Made by a program: the position numbers and the translations under genes. 64,000 nt of DNA from positions 11,418,501 through 11,482,500 of the forward strand of contig OW285190.1 of NCBI GenBank assembly GCA_935421135.1, given 5' to 3'. The stretch is from Bugulina stolonifera. Taxonomy: Eukaryota > Bryozoa > Gymnolaemata > Cheilostomatida > Bugulidae. The notes beneath the pieces are model-generated. The model was not told the origin of the DNA. It searched no databases and worked only from the letters and a program-made list of their open reading frames with translations. Below are positions 26,701 through 38,400 of this stretch, in pieces (position 1 is the first letter of the stretch; each line of letters opens with the position of its first letter).

Positions 26701-27800
26701 TCCGTGAACAATCTCTTTCATACACCAAGGTCAAGCATTGGTCAATTTGTCATCAGATAAAAGCGTGGCTCATTGCAAATTTGTGTCAGCCTGTGCGCTG
26801 CAACTTGACTTAACTATTTAGATTATGTGGCTAGGTCTTTAAACTCTGATCAGCTTAATATTGAATTGGCGGAAACGTCTATGTTAGTCTATGTTATGTA
26901 ATATATCGCACGGGCATGTACTAGATAATATGTGTAGGTATGAGAGTAAAGTTAATACAATCCTGATAAACAAGTTATAAATTGCTGGCATGTATAACTG
27001 AGTGACATAGAATAATGGTTATTTCAATTGGTCATTTCTGTAGATAGCATCTCACTGACGCCTCCGCTTCCTGTGTATGAGCAGGAAGCTCTTCAGAGAT
27101 CAGCCATCTTTAATTGATATCTATATCCAGATTATATAGCTTAAGCAGTAGATGGTTCAGCTGTAAAAGAATGCCAAATATTGCTGTGATAATTGTTATA
27201 CCCTATTTGATTTGCATACATCAGTAGTGTATGACTGACACACACATGGAAAGTATAATAACTACAGTGTATATGCAACAGACATGCACATGGGCATACA
27301 ACAAATAATATTGATAACAATAAGAAGTTGTCCTCTCTCTTATTAGCAACAGAGGAATGACAACTTCTGCCACTGCACTGTATGCAGAACAGTATGAATG
27401 AGAAATTGGATACCGTCAACTAAATGGAACTGAGCACAATGGGAAATGCTAGCCTCAGTGTTAAAAATGGAAAGAATGAGGTGGGTGCAATTTCAAGTTA
27501 ATGCCTGTCACAGTGTTTAGGTTCAGCTTAGAAATAGCTACAGTATGCTCCATATGCCACTTGCAATACTGACTAGCCTAGGAAAAATCCTACTCTATAA
27601 AAAATAATTACTTCTGGGTACTGGGTAGCTTTCTCTGAGACCTACTTTGGCAACATCAACCTATTGATACCATGAAAACCGTAAATTCTTGGCAGCTTTC
27701 TTACTAAAATGTTAAATGTACACACTGGATATGCTACTACCCTAGCACAGTTTATCTGTGGCTAGCAGCAGTAGAAGTATTATATAATTACTACATGTAG
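23702..27800. other. Intergenic region between Cys-rich paralogs D and E
   Basis: No gene is supported in about 4.1 kb. It contains a poly-G run at about 25109-25120, many short ACATGTA palindromes, and a 46-bp fold-back of the GAAGTTGTC family at about 27323-27368. The stretch 26480-26870 is less repetitive than its surroundings but has no open frame with recognisable similarity. Confidence 0.5.
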
Positions 27801-30800
27801 TCACCTCTGCGCTAATAATGTACATGTATTTGATAGGGTAGTAGTATCACCTGAAGGTACTGGGTCATCAGCGCAGGTAACACAGCTGGGGCAGTCCAAT
27901 CCATTTGGGAATGTTGTTATCCTTCTTCTACAATATATTCCTGGCTCCACACACTGTACTCTAGAACATCGCTACAACAAACCAAAAGAATAAAATATTA
28001 TAACACTACAGGTATCTTGTGAAGCTATCTCTTGGTTTCCCAGTATAAATGTAGATACACTAATCACAACTATAAATAAAATATCTGCTACTATAATTAT
28101 ATTGTGTTGGTTATTTCTCCTGCACAAGGTACATTGCTTCATCTCATCCTTTCAACCCACAACATAGGTATTAGCATGCTGTTTATAGAATTTTATATCA
28201 CTGAGTTTGTTGAGACTTTAGTAGAAAAGACAATTCTAGCCTTTCCCTCCATTATGGCACCATTTTGAGACTCGCTAACATAGGTGTACATATATGTAGA
28301 CGCATTACGCAGCAATTATGAAAAAGCTAGTATTATAACCTGTTATCAAGATAAGTTAAATGTAGGATTCATTGCACCTGTTGGTGCACCCCTGGGTATT
28401 TCCTTATTCATCTCTAAAGTGAATGATCTATTACCAAATATGGTCAAAGACAGAGAGCATAGCAAGATAAGCAGAAATTGACTTCCAAACTTTCCTCCAC
28501 AACTGCTGATAAACTGACTATCGTCCCGAAGTTAGCTGGCTGATGACTTAGCTATGGAAGAGAGTATACAACAGTTAGGGCTGTGGTAGATTTTGAGACT
28601 TTTGAACCCGCGAGAATCATACTGAGGTCATTCCATGAGTGTTTCTCAAATCGATAAATCATGAGGTAATAGTTTAGTTTAGCATATTCACTGCTGTATA
28701 TACTGAGTCCTTATGGGTAACTGGTGAATGCCCCTATAACCTCTGAATATCTACCGCAATGTATGAAAACAGTTATACTTCAATACAATGTAAACATGGG
28801 AACTCATAAATTGAAGTTGCCCTCTCCTAATTCACTTTTTTGAACTCGTTATTCAACCAGGATGTGCCAACCAATGCAATGACTTTAGCAAAGAACAGCA
28901 ATATATCGCAATCAATAATAATGTAAATATTATGACGTCATGTAAATGCAAATAAATAAATGTAAAACAAATGTTAAATATGACGCCTTGTTCCAATCCT
29001 TGAATGCAGTATTATTGTAGTTTTGGTTGAATTTTTTTATGCTAAATGAGATTTTTTCCAGTTGAAACAGGCACCTTGTATGGTTCAACCATCTAGAAGT
29101 GCTTTTAAATGGGAAGTATATCTATATCTCACCGATTCATCTCTATTTGCACATCCCTCACAGGCAGGACAGTTATGTCCATGGGGAAACTGTAGTTCTA
29201 TAACACAATCAGGATCAGATCTCCTTGGTGGACACTCAACATCTGGGTTCTCACATAATACCTGCATGTAGATTTTGAATGAAACAGCATTCAACATAAT
29301 ACATGTACACCTACACGTACATGTGTGAATGATACTATTTTGTGTAGACTAGGTTTCTATGTAGTGCTGAGACTAAGGTAGTGCTGAGGCTAAGGTAATG
29401 CTGGGGCTAAGGTAGTGCTGAGGCTAAGGTAATGCTGGGGCTAAGGTAGTACTGAGGCTAAGGTAGTGCTGAGGGTAAGGTAGTGCTGAGGCTAAGGTAG
29501 TGCTGAAGTTAAGGTAATGCTGGGGCTAAGGTAGTGCTGGGGTTAAAAGAATCTAGATGTAAATAATTATTGATCCAACCACGATCATAAATTGACACTG
29601 CCATAACAGAACCAAGACAACGTTGATCTGATAGCAGATTTGTAGAATCATTCTGCAATGACCTTGGTTCGTATTCACATTGAATATCAACACTAAACTT
29701 GTTTATACTTACACTTGGCAAGGCTGTAGTAAACCGTAGGTCTATGAACGTCTTAGAGCAATGCGAACCTCGGCAGGGCTAGTGAAATAAAGCAGTGATT
29801 ATAATGACGAAGATTACAGTGAGACGTTACCTACATGTACATTTAGGTATATGGTCGTACCAGTGGTGGAGCAACTTCATATAACAAAGTATCATTATGT
29901 GCTTCAATGTTTAGTTTAGTGAAGGTTTAGCTACTTGACCAGAGCCATATGAACTGGTTTATTCAGTAGGTTCTCCACTAACCTAAATATAAACAGGTAA
30001 GCGACAACCGCTATCCAAATCCACAAGGGATAATTCAAGGTAATGAAGTGAATACCAGAGAACACCAGAACAAGGTAATACTGATAAGTATGCTTCCTAT
30101 AAAAAATTGTCCAGATTTGAAGAGAGACTATCTGAGCTGATATTCATAGCTATGGGTCCCATAATTATTGCAATTAGGTGAGAGGAGAGGTAACACATTG
30201 GCCAGGTCGTTGTCTATTCAGGAAATAATACTATAAGAGTAAAAGCGAACATGTAATGATGCACATAGAATAATGCAGTTATATTACATTGTATAAATGC
30301 ATGTACAGTGAAGCTCGCTTAGTTTAAACTCCAAAAGACCACCATAATTGGTTTGAATTAGGCCTGAGTTCGAAGTGTAATATTGTAAGTCATTATATGG
30401 TGCTCAGCAGGTACCAAGTCTAATAGCTTGAACTAACCAAGTTTTTGAATTATCCGAGGCAGAATTAAGCAAGTTCTACTGTAGTTGTCACATGAGGATC
30501 TAGCTGGCCAATGACGGCATAATCCTCACAATACTAATCTTGGTTGAAAATGACAAACTCCTGTTTTACATAATCTGAACGCAAAAAACTTCAAATGCTA
30601 ATAATCACTGAACTATTGTGACACATTATTCACTCGTCATTATTGCAGGCAATTGTTCACAAACTGTACATGTGCTGATGTTTTTTATGACTAGACATTC
30701 ATCTCTCTCTTGTAAAATTAAATAGTGGGCCACAGTTAGTGGTTTGGTGCACTACACAAAATACATTACATATGAATTTTGATGGAAATTGCTCAAAAAT

Positions 30801-31050
30801 GTTGTTGTTATGTAATACACGTAGGCTACATTTATATAATGGCAGCATTAATAATTTGCCTCATACACTCTTAACTACATGTAATAACAATATTGTTGAT
30901 AAATATAGACTATCTGAATTATACATGATAATTTACAATTTTATGCATAATTTGCTAAAAACAACTTACTGTGACCCTGTGTCTAGTTGCTGCTGATGAG
31001 TATAACACACATACAGCTATGAGTGTATATAGAGCCAGTAATATATTCAT
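27801..31050 (-). CDS. Secreted Cys-rich CPxCxxC-repeat protein (paralog E)
   Basis: Four exons on the minus strand: 31050-30970, 29778-29713, 29261-29133 and 27971-27801, phase 0 introns, giving 148 residues. The signal peptide exon is the same length as in paralog D and very similar. Exon 2 encodes PCRGSHC, and exon 3 a unit with C-x6-C-x8-C-x11-C-P-x-C-x2-C. Exon 4 is nearly identical to exon 4 of D through the second CPSCVTCAD, then diverges and reads to a stop about 22 residues later. The Ser/Thr-rich segment and the fifth exon of D have no counterpart that I can find between here and 23.7 kb. The 3' end is therefore the uncertain part: a splice at the CAG/GTGATA near 27848 into an unseen exon is possible. 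Function is unknown; the protein is predicted to be secreted. Confidence 0.68.
28340..28640 (+). pseudogene. Decayed non-LTR retrotransposon reverse transcriptase fragment
   Basis: Conceptual translation gives a GAPLGISLF...VNDLLPN stretch, like the GVPQGS...LFxxYINDLP motif of non-LTR reverse transcriptases. About 45 codons later, in a shifted frame, comes ADDLAMEESIQQLG, like the FADD catalytic box, followed by a stop. It is broken by frameshifts and stops and lies in intron 3 of the Cys-rich gene E, in antisense. A relic only. Confidence 0.45.
29362..29545. repeat. 18-bp minisatellite (AAGGTAGTGCTGAGGCTA)n
   Basis: About ten copies of an 18-bp unit with alternating GTGCTGAGG and ATGCTGGGG variants, in intron 2 of the Cys-rich gene E. 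The homologous intron of paralog D carries an unrelated array. Confidence 0.9.
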
Positions 31051-32079
31051 CTCTTGTGCAGCAATGTGAATCAGTCTCAAGTCTAACCAAATATCTAGCC
31101 CTGTATCAAATCTATAAATGAGTAAATAGAGTTACGATTCCAGTTTATATCTTCAGAAATTGGCATACTCATGGATTATAAGCATAATAAATTAATCTCT
31201 TATTGCTAGCACGTGTAAATTAGTCAAGATAAAAGGTCTCGTATCCTGGTATGCTTATGGTACTACCTAGGATTCTTTATAACTATAAGCACTTTTTTAC
31301 TCTGCACACAATACGTAACAGATACAATGGGGTGTATATTGTGTAAGTAGTGTGCTAACCTATACCTGGTACAATAGACCTGTTGCCATGGTTATTCATT
31401 GTTGTTGATAATCTTACTAATATTCAATTTCCTCAATTGAAATATCCTTGCTACACCACAGATTATTTCTGAATTCTGAACCTGCAACTATTCCTAGGCA
31501 AAGATAGGCATCTGGTTAAACTGCTGTGAATCCTGCTATACTATGTAATACTTTTCATTGTCGAATAGCATGTACATTGAAAATAACAATATAAAATGTA
31601 TTTTATATGCTCTCATGTGGTGTATAGGAAGAATTGAAAATTTAATCTCATGCTACCGGATCAAAATCTGAAATAACACAAATAAGTAAATCAATGCCAT
31701 TGCCTACTACATAAACATCATTCTACAATTTGTACATTATGCGGTTTGCTAATCAAGAGTTTGTTTTTAGGAGTTGTAGTCTCACGACGCACAGGAGTTG
31801 TCTGTTTCTGTACGTTGTGAGGCAACAACTCTAGAAATGGTTAAAATTGAAACTGATAAAACTTGATACGCTGCCATCTCAAAGTAATCAAAGCTGTACA
31901 AAAACAGAAAATTCAAAATTGTATAAATATAATGATATGCATTGTTTGTACAAAAAGCATTGTATGACTTTGAATTTCGAAAATGATGCACATTGGTGTA
32001 TATAAATCGATGTTACCAGTTAACCTTTTCACTATAAGCAAATAGATTGCGTTTCACCCTTCGAGCTACGTTGTAATTA

Positions 32080-32370
32080 TTATTTACATTGATTATCATT
32101 ATCATTATCATTATTTTTATTTTATAATAATAATATAATTATATTTTATTATTATAATTATTATATTATTATTAATTATTATTATAACTCCTTGTTATAA
32201 CATAAATTGATATATTTTTAATTTCATTAATTTTTATGGATGATAAATAATTTAATAATATTAAATATAAATATTTTATATATAAAATAATAATAATTAT
32301 TATTAAATTATTATATAATAATAAGTCATAATAATGTTATTCTATAATTAATAATATAATGTCAAATTTA
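32080..32370. repeat. A/T-only low-complexity tract
   Basis: Starts with ATTATC repeats and passes into almost pure TTA/ATA/AAT triplet sequence for about 270 bp, with several self-complementary stretches. No coding content. Confidence 0.9.
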
Positions 32371-32839
32371 ATGACATGAAAGGTTATTCTATTCCTATTG
32401 GTATGTTTGTTCAGCAGCAGGAAAATTTATTTATTTTAACTCGAAGAAGTAAATGGATTTATTTTTATGAAATTTAATTGAAAGTCAAGTCAAAATTTGC
32501 ATTTATATTAATATTAAATTACCAAAATCAATCTTAATCTGTCACAAATTTTGAATAATTGAAGTTGAATTTTATTAATTTGTGCAGCGGAAATAAATGA
32601 TAAGTTAATATAAGCCGATGGCGCTGCAGAATGGCCGAGGAACTATTAGGCCCATTACTTGAAATCTCTACACTGCGCATAACGTAACTATATAGCTTTT
32701 AATTGTTCATAATCATAAGGATAATGTCGTCTATGTCGCCCGATATTTTATTAGAATATGCACACACTGTCTGGAATCCTTTTCTGAAAAGTACCATACA
32801 GAACACTTACTTTATCAACAACTTACATCAATGATGACA

Positions 32840-33010
32840 TTGCACTAGACCACCTAGGGTACAGAACTGTGCTGTCAGACTTATTGTGGGCTCAAGGGCC
32901 GCACAAGCGTCAGTGAAGCCCGAGCTGAACTAGGTATACAACCACTGTGAGAAAGGTGCAAAAGCCACAGGCTAGTCTCCTGACCCGTTTCATAAAAGCT
33001 GAAGACCCCC
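32840..33010 (+). pseudogene. Decayed LINE fragment, C-terminal part of reverse transcriptase ORF
   Basis: One frame reads AVRLIVGSRAAQAS...KPELN; another then reads RKVQKPQASLLTRFIKAEDP. Together these resemble the region after the reverse transcriptase core of non-LTR elements, where R-x2-G...A...LG-x2-PL is followed by a basic segment. Stops and frameshifts show it is dead. The assignment rests on pattern resemblance only. Confidence 0.35.
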
Positions 33011-33984
33011 ACAGTGCGCTCTTATCAGCCTATGCAAAGTTCTAAGTGATTGCACAAATGTGACAGTGATAAAAAGAGCTGCAGCCCACGGTGGACCAAC
33101 TTCTATCTCAACAAATTCTAGATGCTACCACTAAAGCTTCTTACCAAGGACTATACACTGAAGACTAAGAAGTAATTCACATCAGAGGTAATACTGAAAT
33201 CTCTGGCCAAAAACTAATTGCACAGGTACACTAATTGTAATTGGGCATTCCACTTACACTGCCGGTGGCCAAGAGTGTCCTACCTCATCAGACGAAAGGC
33301 CCACATCGCCTATATGAATGCATTGCACATGTATGTAAAGCCTACATGTTGTGTAAAAGTGTAATTGACAGCTAGGTAGTAGGGAGTTATGTTTGCATAA
33401 CTGAAATAATCCCATGAGTAGCCAACCTTTAGTATGGACCACTTTGCATTATGGGAGAATTAACAGTTGATTGGAATGTGGTTAGAAGTTCTGTATGCAG
33501 TGATGGATTAGCAGCCCAGCGCTAGCTGCTCTGCTATTGCTAGGGAATAAGTGCTAGGAATGCGGATAGTATGATTAAGTAATTATTTATAGAATAATTT
33601 TTGATTTCATAGAGTATTGCTGGTAAGGAATAAATTACATTATAACTAATAATTTATTATTAACAAAAGTTATTATGTACTATTGATTTTCTCGAACACT
33701 AACTGTTGCCTCGAGATGACTTTCAAGACTAGAAAGCTCAAGATGAGATTCGAAATTTCTCGAGTTCTGCACCACCTCTAGTCATAACCCTTGTCCTTAG
33801 CAATCACCCAACTGGAGACATCTTGAGTTCACAGCCAAGCAAGAATCAAGAGACTGTAGACTGGAGGGAGTTGAGTTGAAAGCGTTTCAGGTCAGCATTG
33901 AACATACCAATTAGTGACTAAAGGAGATGAATGAATTGTGTTGTTTCTCAGTAGCCTAAGTCTATGTCAGACTATCAATGTCTC

Positions 33985-34145
33985 GGCCTTGGCAAATCAT
34001 TGGACCTCACCCTGAGGATGTGTCTTCCTGGTTTAATAATGACTGCCGGAAGGCTACACATCAAACATGCTAAATCTACAGCAACTATAAAAATACAAAA
34101 AATAGTCACCTACTTGAGTACAACAGGAATTTAAGGAGACCAAGA
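33985..34145 (+). pseudogene. Decayed LINE fragment, endonuclease-RT linker
   Basis: The frame beginning SSWFNNDCRKATHQTC, then a stop, then IYSNYKNTKNSHLLEYNRN resembles the PWFN-x-C/L-R...RKR...YR...YK linker typical of Jockey/CR1-type ORF2 between the endonuclease and reverse transcriptase domains. It is interrupted by a stop and has no intact domains on either side. Confidence 0.4.
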
Positions 34146-34984
34146 ATGTAGTGTACGCCTACATTTATTATATCACCCTTCACCAGTGATTTTAGAAAGC
34201 TACTCTGAACAGTATGCTAGTGTTTTACGCCCAACTTCTGCTTAAATGAAGTTATAAAATCTACACATTTTTCTTCACTACATTAATAAAGCCATTCCCC
34301 TAGAATTTTGTTTACTACTACCACGTAGAAATCAACCTATGATGCATAGAATATTATTGTTAATTGGCCATGTGTACAGCAAAAATTTACATTCATGGCT
34401 TTATTACTCAAATCTGTTAATCCTTGCTTAGGATTAGAAATAATGAGATCTGCATCATTTTGTAGACAATGATTAGTCATTCTACAATGTCTCATATACA
34501 ATGGGCTATTACATTGCACCACATAGCTATAGTTAGCAGAAACGCGAATCTCTAAATTCACCTCAAACAATTACAATGCAACTTTGCATAAAGTAGTAAT
34601 CCTATTAATATCAGTAATCGTTGTATCGTATATCTCGAAACAAAGACTTTGGGATATTACAAGTTTATAAGTTATAATTAGGCATAAACACATAGAACTG
34701 TATATTTAATTTATATTTTATCGATTTTCATTTAAAAATATTATTGATTAACATTATTTGTCTATAAATTTTGGTACTACTTTTTTATACTGCTATTTAT
34801 TTATTATTATCAACAGTTATATCATTTGGTGATAGCCTATTAAATGATAGGTCTTGTACTCTAATGAATAAACGCAAGTATCTTTGTTGTCTATTTATGA
34901 TAGGCTCCGATACTACTGCACCGATTTCCGCAAAACTAACATATTTTAAGATGTCGTGTGGGTAAGGAGTCTTACGATATAGAA

Positions 34985-35157
34985 TAGTACTAGATGTAAT
35001 TTTGGATTTTGATTCTTTATAGTTCAATGCTAGCCCTAGTATCATTGTCCGAGAAAATAGGCATAATTAGAAATCATTTTATTTGCTGATTATGATGATG
35101 ATACTAGGACTAGTATTAAAATATAAGGAATAAAAATCAAAAATGTTTCTTGTACTA
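34985..35157. mobile_element. Fold-back element with about 60-bp inverted arms
   Basis: 34985-35045 and 35098-35157 are imperfect reverse complements (about three-quarters matching); the inner ends share CTAGTATCAT/ATGATACTAG. The spacer is 52 bp. There is no ORF of note; the element resembles a MITE and is unrelated in sequence to the GAAGTTGTC family. It ends about 340 bp upstream of the ATXN7L3 start codon. Confidence 0.6.
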
Positions 35158-35496
35158 CTTAATAACTTATTTTACTGGTAATCATTTTTTATTGCCTGAT
35201 AACTTTGTATTGTAAGTCTTTTGGGCTGAATTACCAAGTTGCAGTTGTCTCTGAAGCATAATATAACAAATTACATGTAACATAGTCTGATGAGTATCAT
35301 CTATGATGGTAATAAATATTTAGCATGTCTCGCCATTAGTTTACAGGTTTGTGAGTCACCTATATGCAAAGTCTATGGATCCATTGCATGGACAATGCTT
35401 TTGATAGAAGGTTTTTACCGGATGTAACATATCTATTGAGTTACTTATTCTAAAGGTTGAGGTCTACTGAGTAGTCTGAGAGAATAGTCCAGTACA

Positions 35497-38400
35497 ATGG
35501 AGATTTTACCTACCGTACCTGATGAGCTGTTTAGTGATACCTTTTCATCCGCTGCTTTTGGATTAAATGAAGATGGGACAGACGATCCTGATATCACAGT
35601 AAGCAAGCATCAGATTAAAGTTTGAACTGGTAGCGTTTTTATTGTCAATTTGTAATACGAGTTGATTATTCTTCATAACACCACTGCAATGGCCGCTGGC
35701 CATATGCATGTACTATTCATAAGACCATCACAACGGCTGCCGATTGTATACCATTTGCAACACCACCTCAATGACAATCAGATTCTGTACAGGAATTTTA
35801 AGGTAGTCTAACAGCTGTGTCTACTGAGCTAAGGGTTTCTTATGTTTTCTGCAGACGTCTGCGATTGGCCAGGTATTGGATGACATCATCACTAATGTGA
35901 TATTTGGATTTACCCTGGAGATACACAGAATGTGTAAGAAGGGGGTGCTATTCCTTGAGGATACTGATACAGAATCTATACAGCAGTTTAGTAAGTGCTA
36001 TAACAGGAACCAAATCTTGTAAAGTCATCTACCCCTACTTAGTGAGAGAGCGGGAGAGAGGAGAATAATTTAACTAACATTTACCTTGTAAAAAGTGGAG
36101 TATACTGTTAATTATGAGCAGAAAGTTATCCAATAACTTTTACAATAGCTCGTTAGTTGTAATGCACTTCTAGAAAGTACTGATGAGTGCGTAGAGTGTT
36201 ATTAGAGGGAGTTGTGTGCTCTAGGTAATTTTCAGTGAGAGGTTATGACAACTCTAAATGGGGATACCACAAATAACAGGCTTGTGAGTTTGAGATTGTC
36301 CATGTTTATTTCTGTAACAAGGAATATATACCCTGTAATACAAATACTTTTTTATTTGTTTCTTGTATGCATCTCAGTATATGCCACTTCTTTGTAGAAA
36401 TTGTCGATTCTATTGGTCTCGATATATTTGGTCAAGAATTGAAGAAAAAGTCATTGGAGTGTGTTTGCCCAAACTGTGACCGTCTTATGGCAGCCTCTCG
36501 ATTTGCTCCACATCTAGAGAAATGCATGGGTGAGTCATAGAGGTTAGCATGGGTGAGTAATAGAGATTAGCATGGGTGAGTCATAGAGATTAGCTTGGGA
36601 GATCTTTGGCTAAGCCTAGGCCAAGTTCTGATCAATGAGGGAATCACACTATGCCTTTCCATTTTACATTGTGTTATAACTCTTTAGCTTCAGTGCTAGA
36701 ATAGCCGGCATCTTGGAATTTTTATTCCAACCAAGATGTCAGTGGCTCCGTGGTTGAGCTATTGCTTTGAATTCAGAAGATTGTGGGTTCGAATCTCACT
36801 ACAGCCACTTTTTAGTGACCTTCCTATCATAGCGGTGTCTGCTTTTCATACATGAACTACATAATTGAACCGTTAAGATAAGCATGGACAGGATACAGGT
36901 CACATGACGTATTTACACTGATATTTTGTAGCAAGTTAGAATGTTGAGCTTGGTTGACTCTGTAACATTTTATATTTTATCATTTCCAGCATTCTAACAT
37001 TTCATTTAATTTTCTAACAAATATTTGTTTTCTGTTGTGACAGGTAAATGTTAGAACTATGTGCATAAAACTGAATGTGTCACCATATGATTGGCTACAT
37101 GTATTCTCTAAGCCTGGTTGTGGTTGGTTGGCTAGGCACCCATGAACTACTTGGTCAGTGGCAACAAAGTGTAGTGTGGAGTATATTCTATAACAGGTAT
37201 GGGAAGGTGCTCATCTCGTGTGGCTAGCAGACGTATAGCTAATAACATATCTAAACAGGAAGGAAGTGATAATGACAGTCTGGGTGGAGATAACGATCAT
37301 GATAATGATTGGTCAACTTACAAAAGATGTATGTATTCTACATTTAATTGGTGTGTGTTTGAGCCATACAGTATATACATGACAAGGTGTATGTGTGTAA
37401 TGCATAGATAATGTATGTACACTGTATTAATGAGCAGGAACTCAATCTTTCCTTATCAAATTTCTGTTGATTATCTTTAAAATATGCACTTATAGCTACT
37501 TGATACTTTTATTGAAAGGGTCAGCACATGTATGTGTATGTATTTTATAGCTAAGAAACTGAAGAAGGATAAACTAAGTAATAATCTCAAAGGTAAAGGT
37601 CGTCCCACAAGCAAGTTACGTCCAGGTGAGAGATGGTTTATGGTTGTTTTGTACAAAGCAATGCTTTTGTATTTATAGAATAACACAAGCTGGTTACTTG
37701 TAACATAGAGTGAAGTCAGACTTGAGATAGTAGTGGTTGGGTACAAAGTACACAATTATGAACTACCCTGTACTTGACAAAGTACTCAAGTTACAATTAA
37801 AATAATGGTTGTAGTCTATCTATCTGTATGTGTACTGTATTTCTGAGATAATATGTATCTATGCCATCTTAAGAACGCAGTACACATGTATGTTGGTATG
37901 CCGTACTTTTTGCACTGTATGCTTGTGTTCATATATCATGTACAAGTAGGTTTACTAATATGTTATAGCATTGAAAGTTGGAGTTTTCTTTTCTTTATAT
38001 AGTAGAAAAAGGAGATAACTCTGAAAGCATAACAGTTTTCCTTATTTTATAATGTTTTTTCTTATCACGGTATAGTATGTGTTCTACAGAAGCAGCAGGG
38101 GAGCTAGATGTACCCACCTTACTTGCTATGGATTTAGAGCAGAGGAAAGCTGTTCTACTAAATATATGCGGTGCTCTCTCAGACCCTTCAGCTAAAAAGG
38201 TCTGCACCAGGTAGGTCTGGCTGAGTTCACGCTCCAACTTGTACCAACATATTAGGCTAAAGAACTGGAACTATGGACTCATGCCTAACTAAAACTAGCG
38301 CAACATTTCACATAGGCTTAGTTTCTTAAACTTTAACATTTAGTGAAATACTTTCTTGGTGCCACACTCACCATTGACCTTCACATAGTCAAGTTTTTAC

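Larger units (their letters stand above)
31051..35496. other. Gene-free region with retroelement debris
   Basis: About 4.4 kb without a supported gene. It contains an A/T-only tract (32080-32370), two decayed LINE fragments (about 32840-33010 and 33985-34145) and a large fold-back (34985-35157). The last few hundred bases must contain the promoter of the ATXN7L3 gene, which starts at 35497; no clear TATA box is visible. Confidence 0.55.

Noticed and set aside
27141..27419. 92-codon minus-strand ORF with hydrophobic stretch
   Set aside because: It runs through a fold-back repeat and has no similarity or flanking splice signals.
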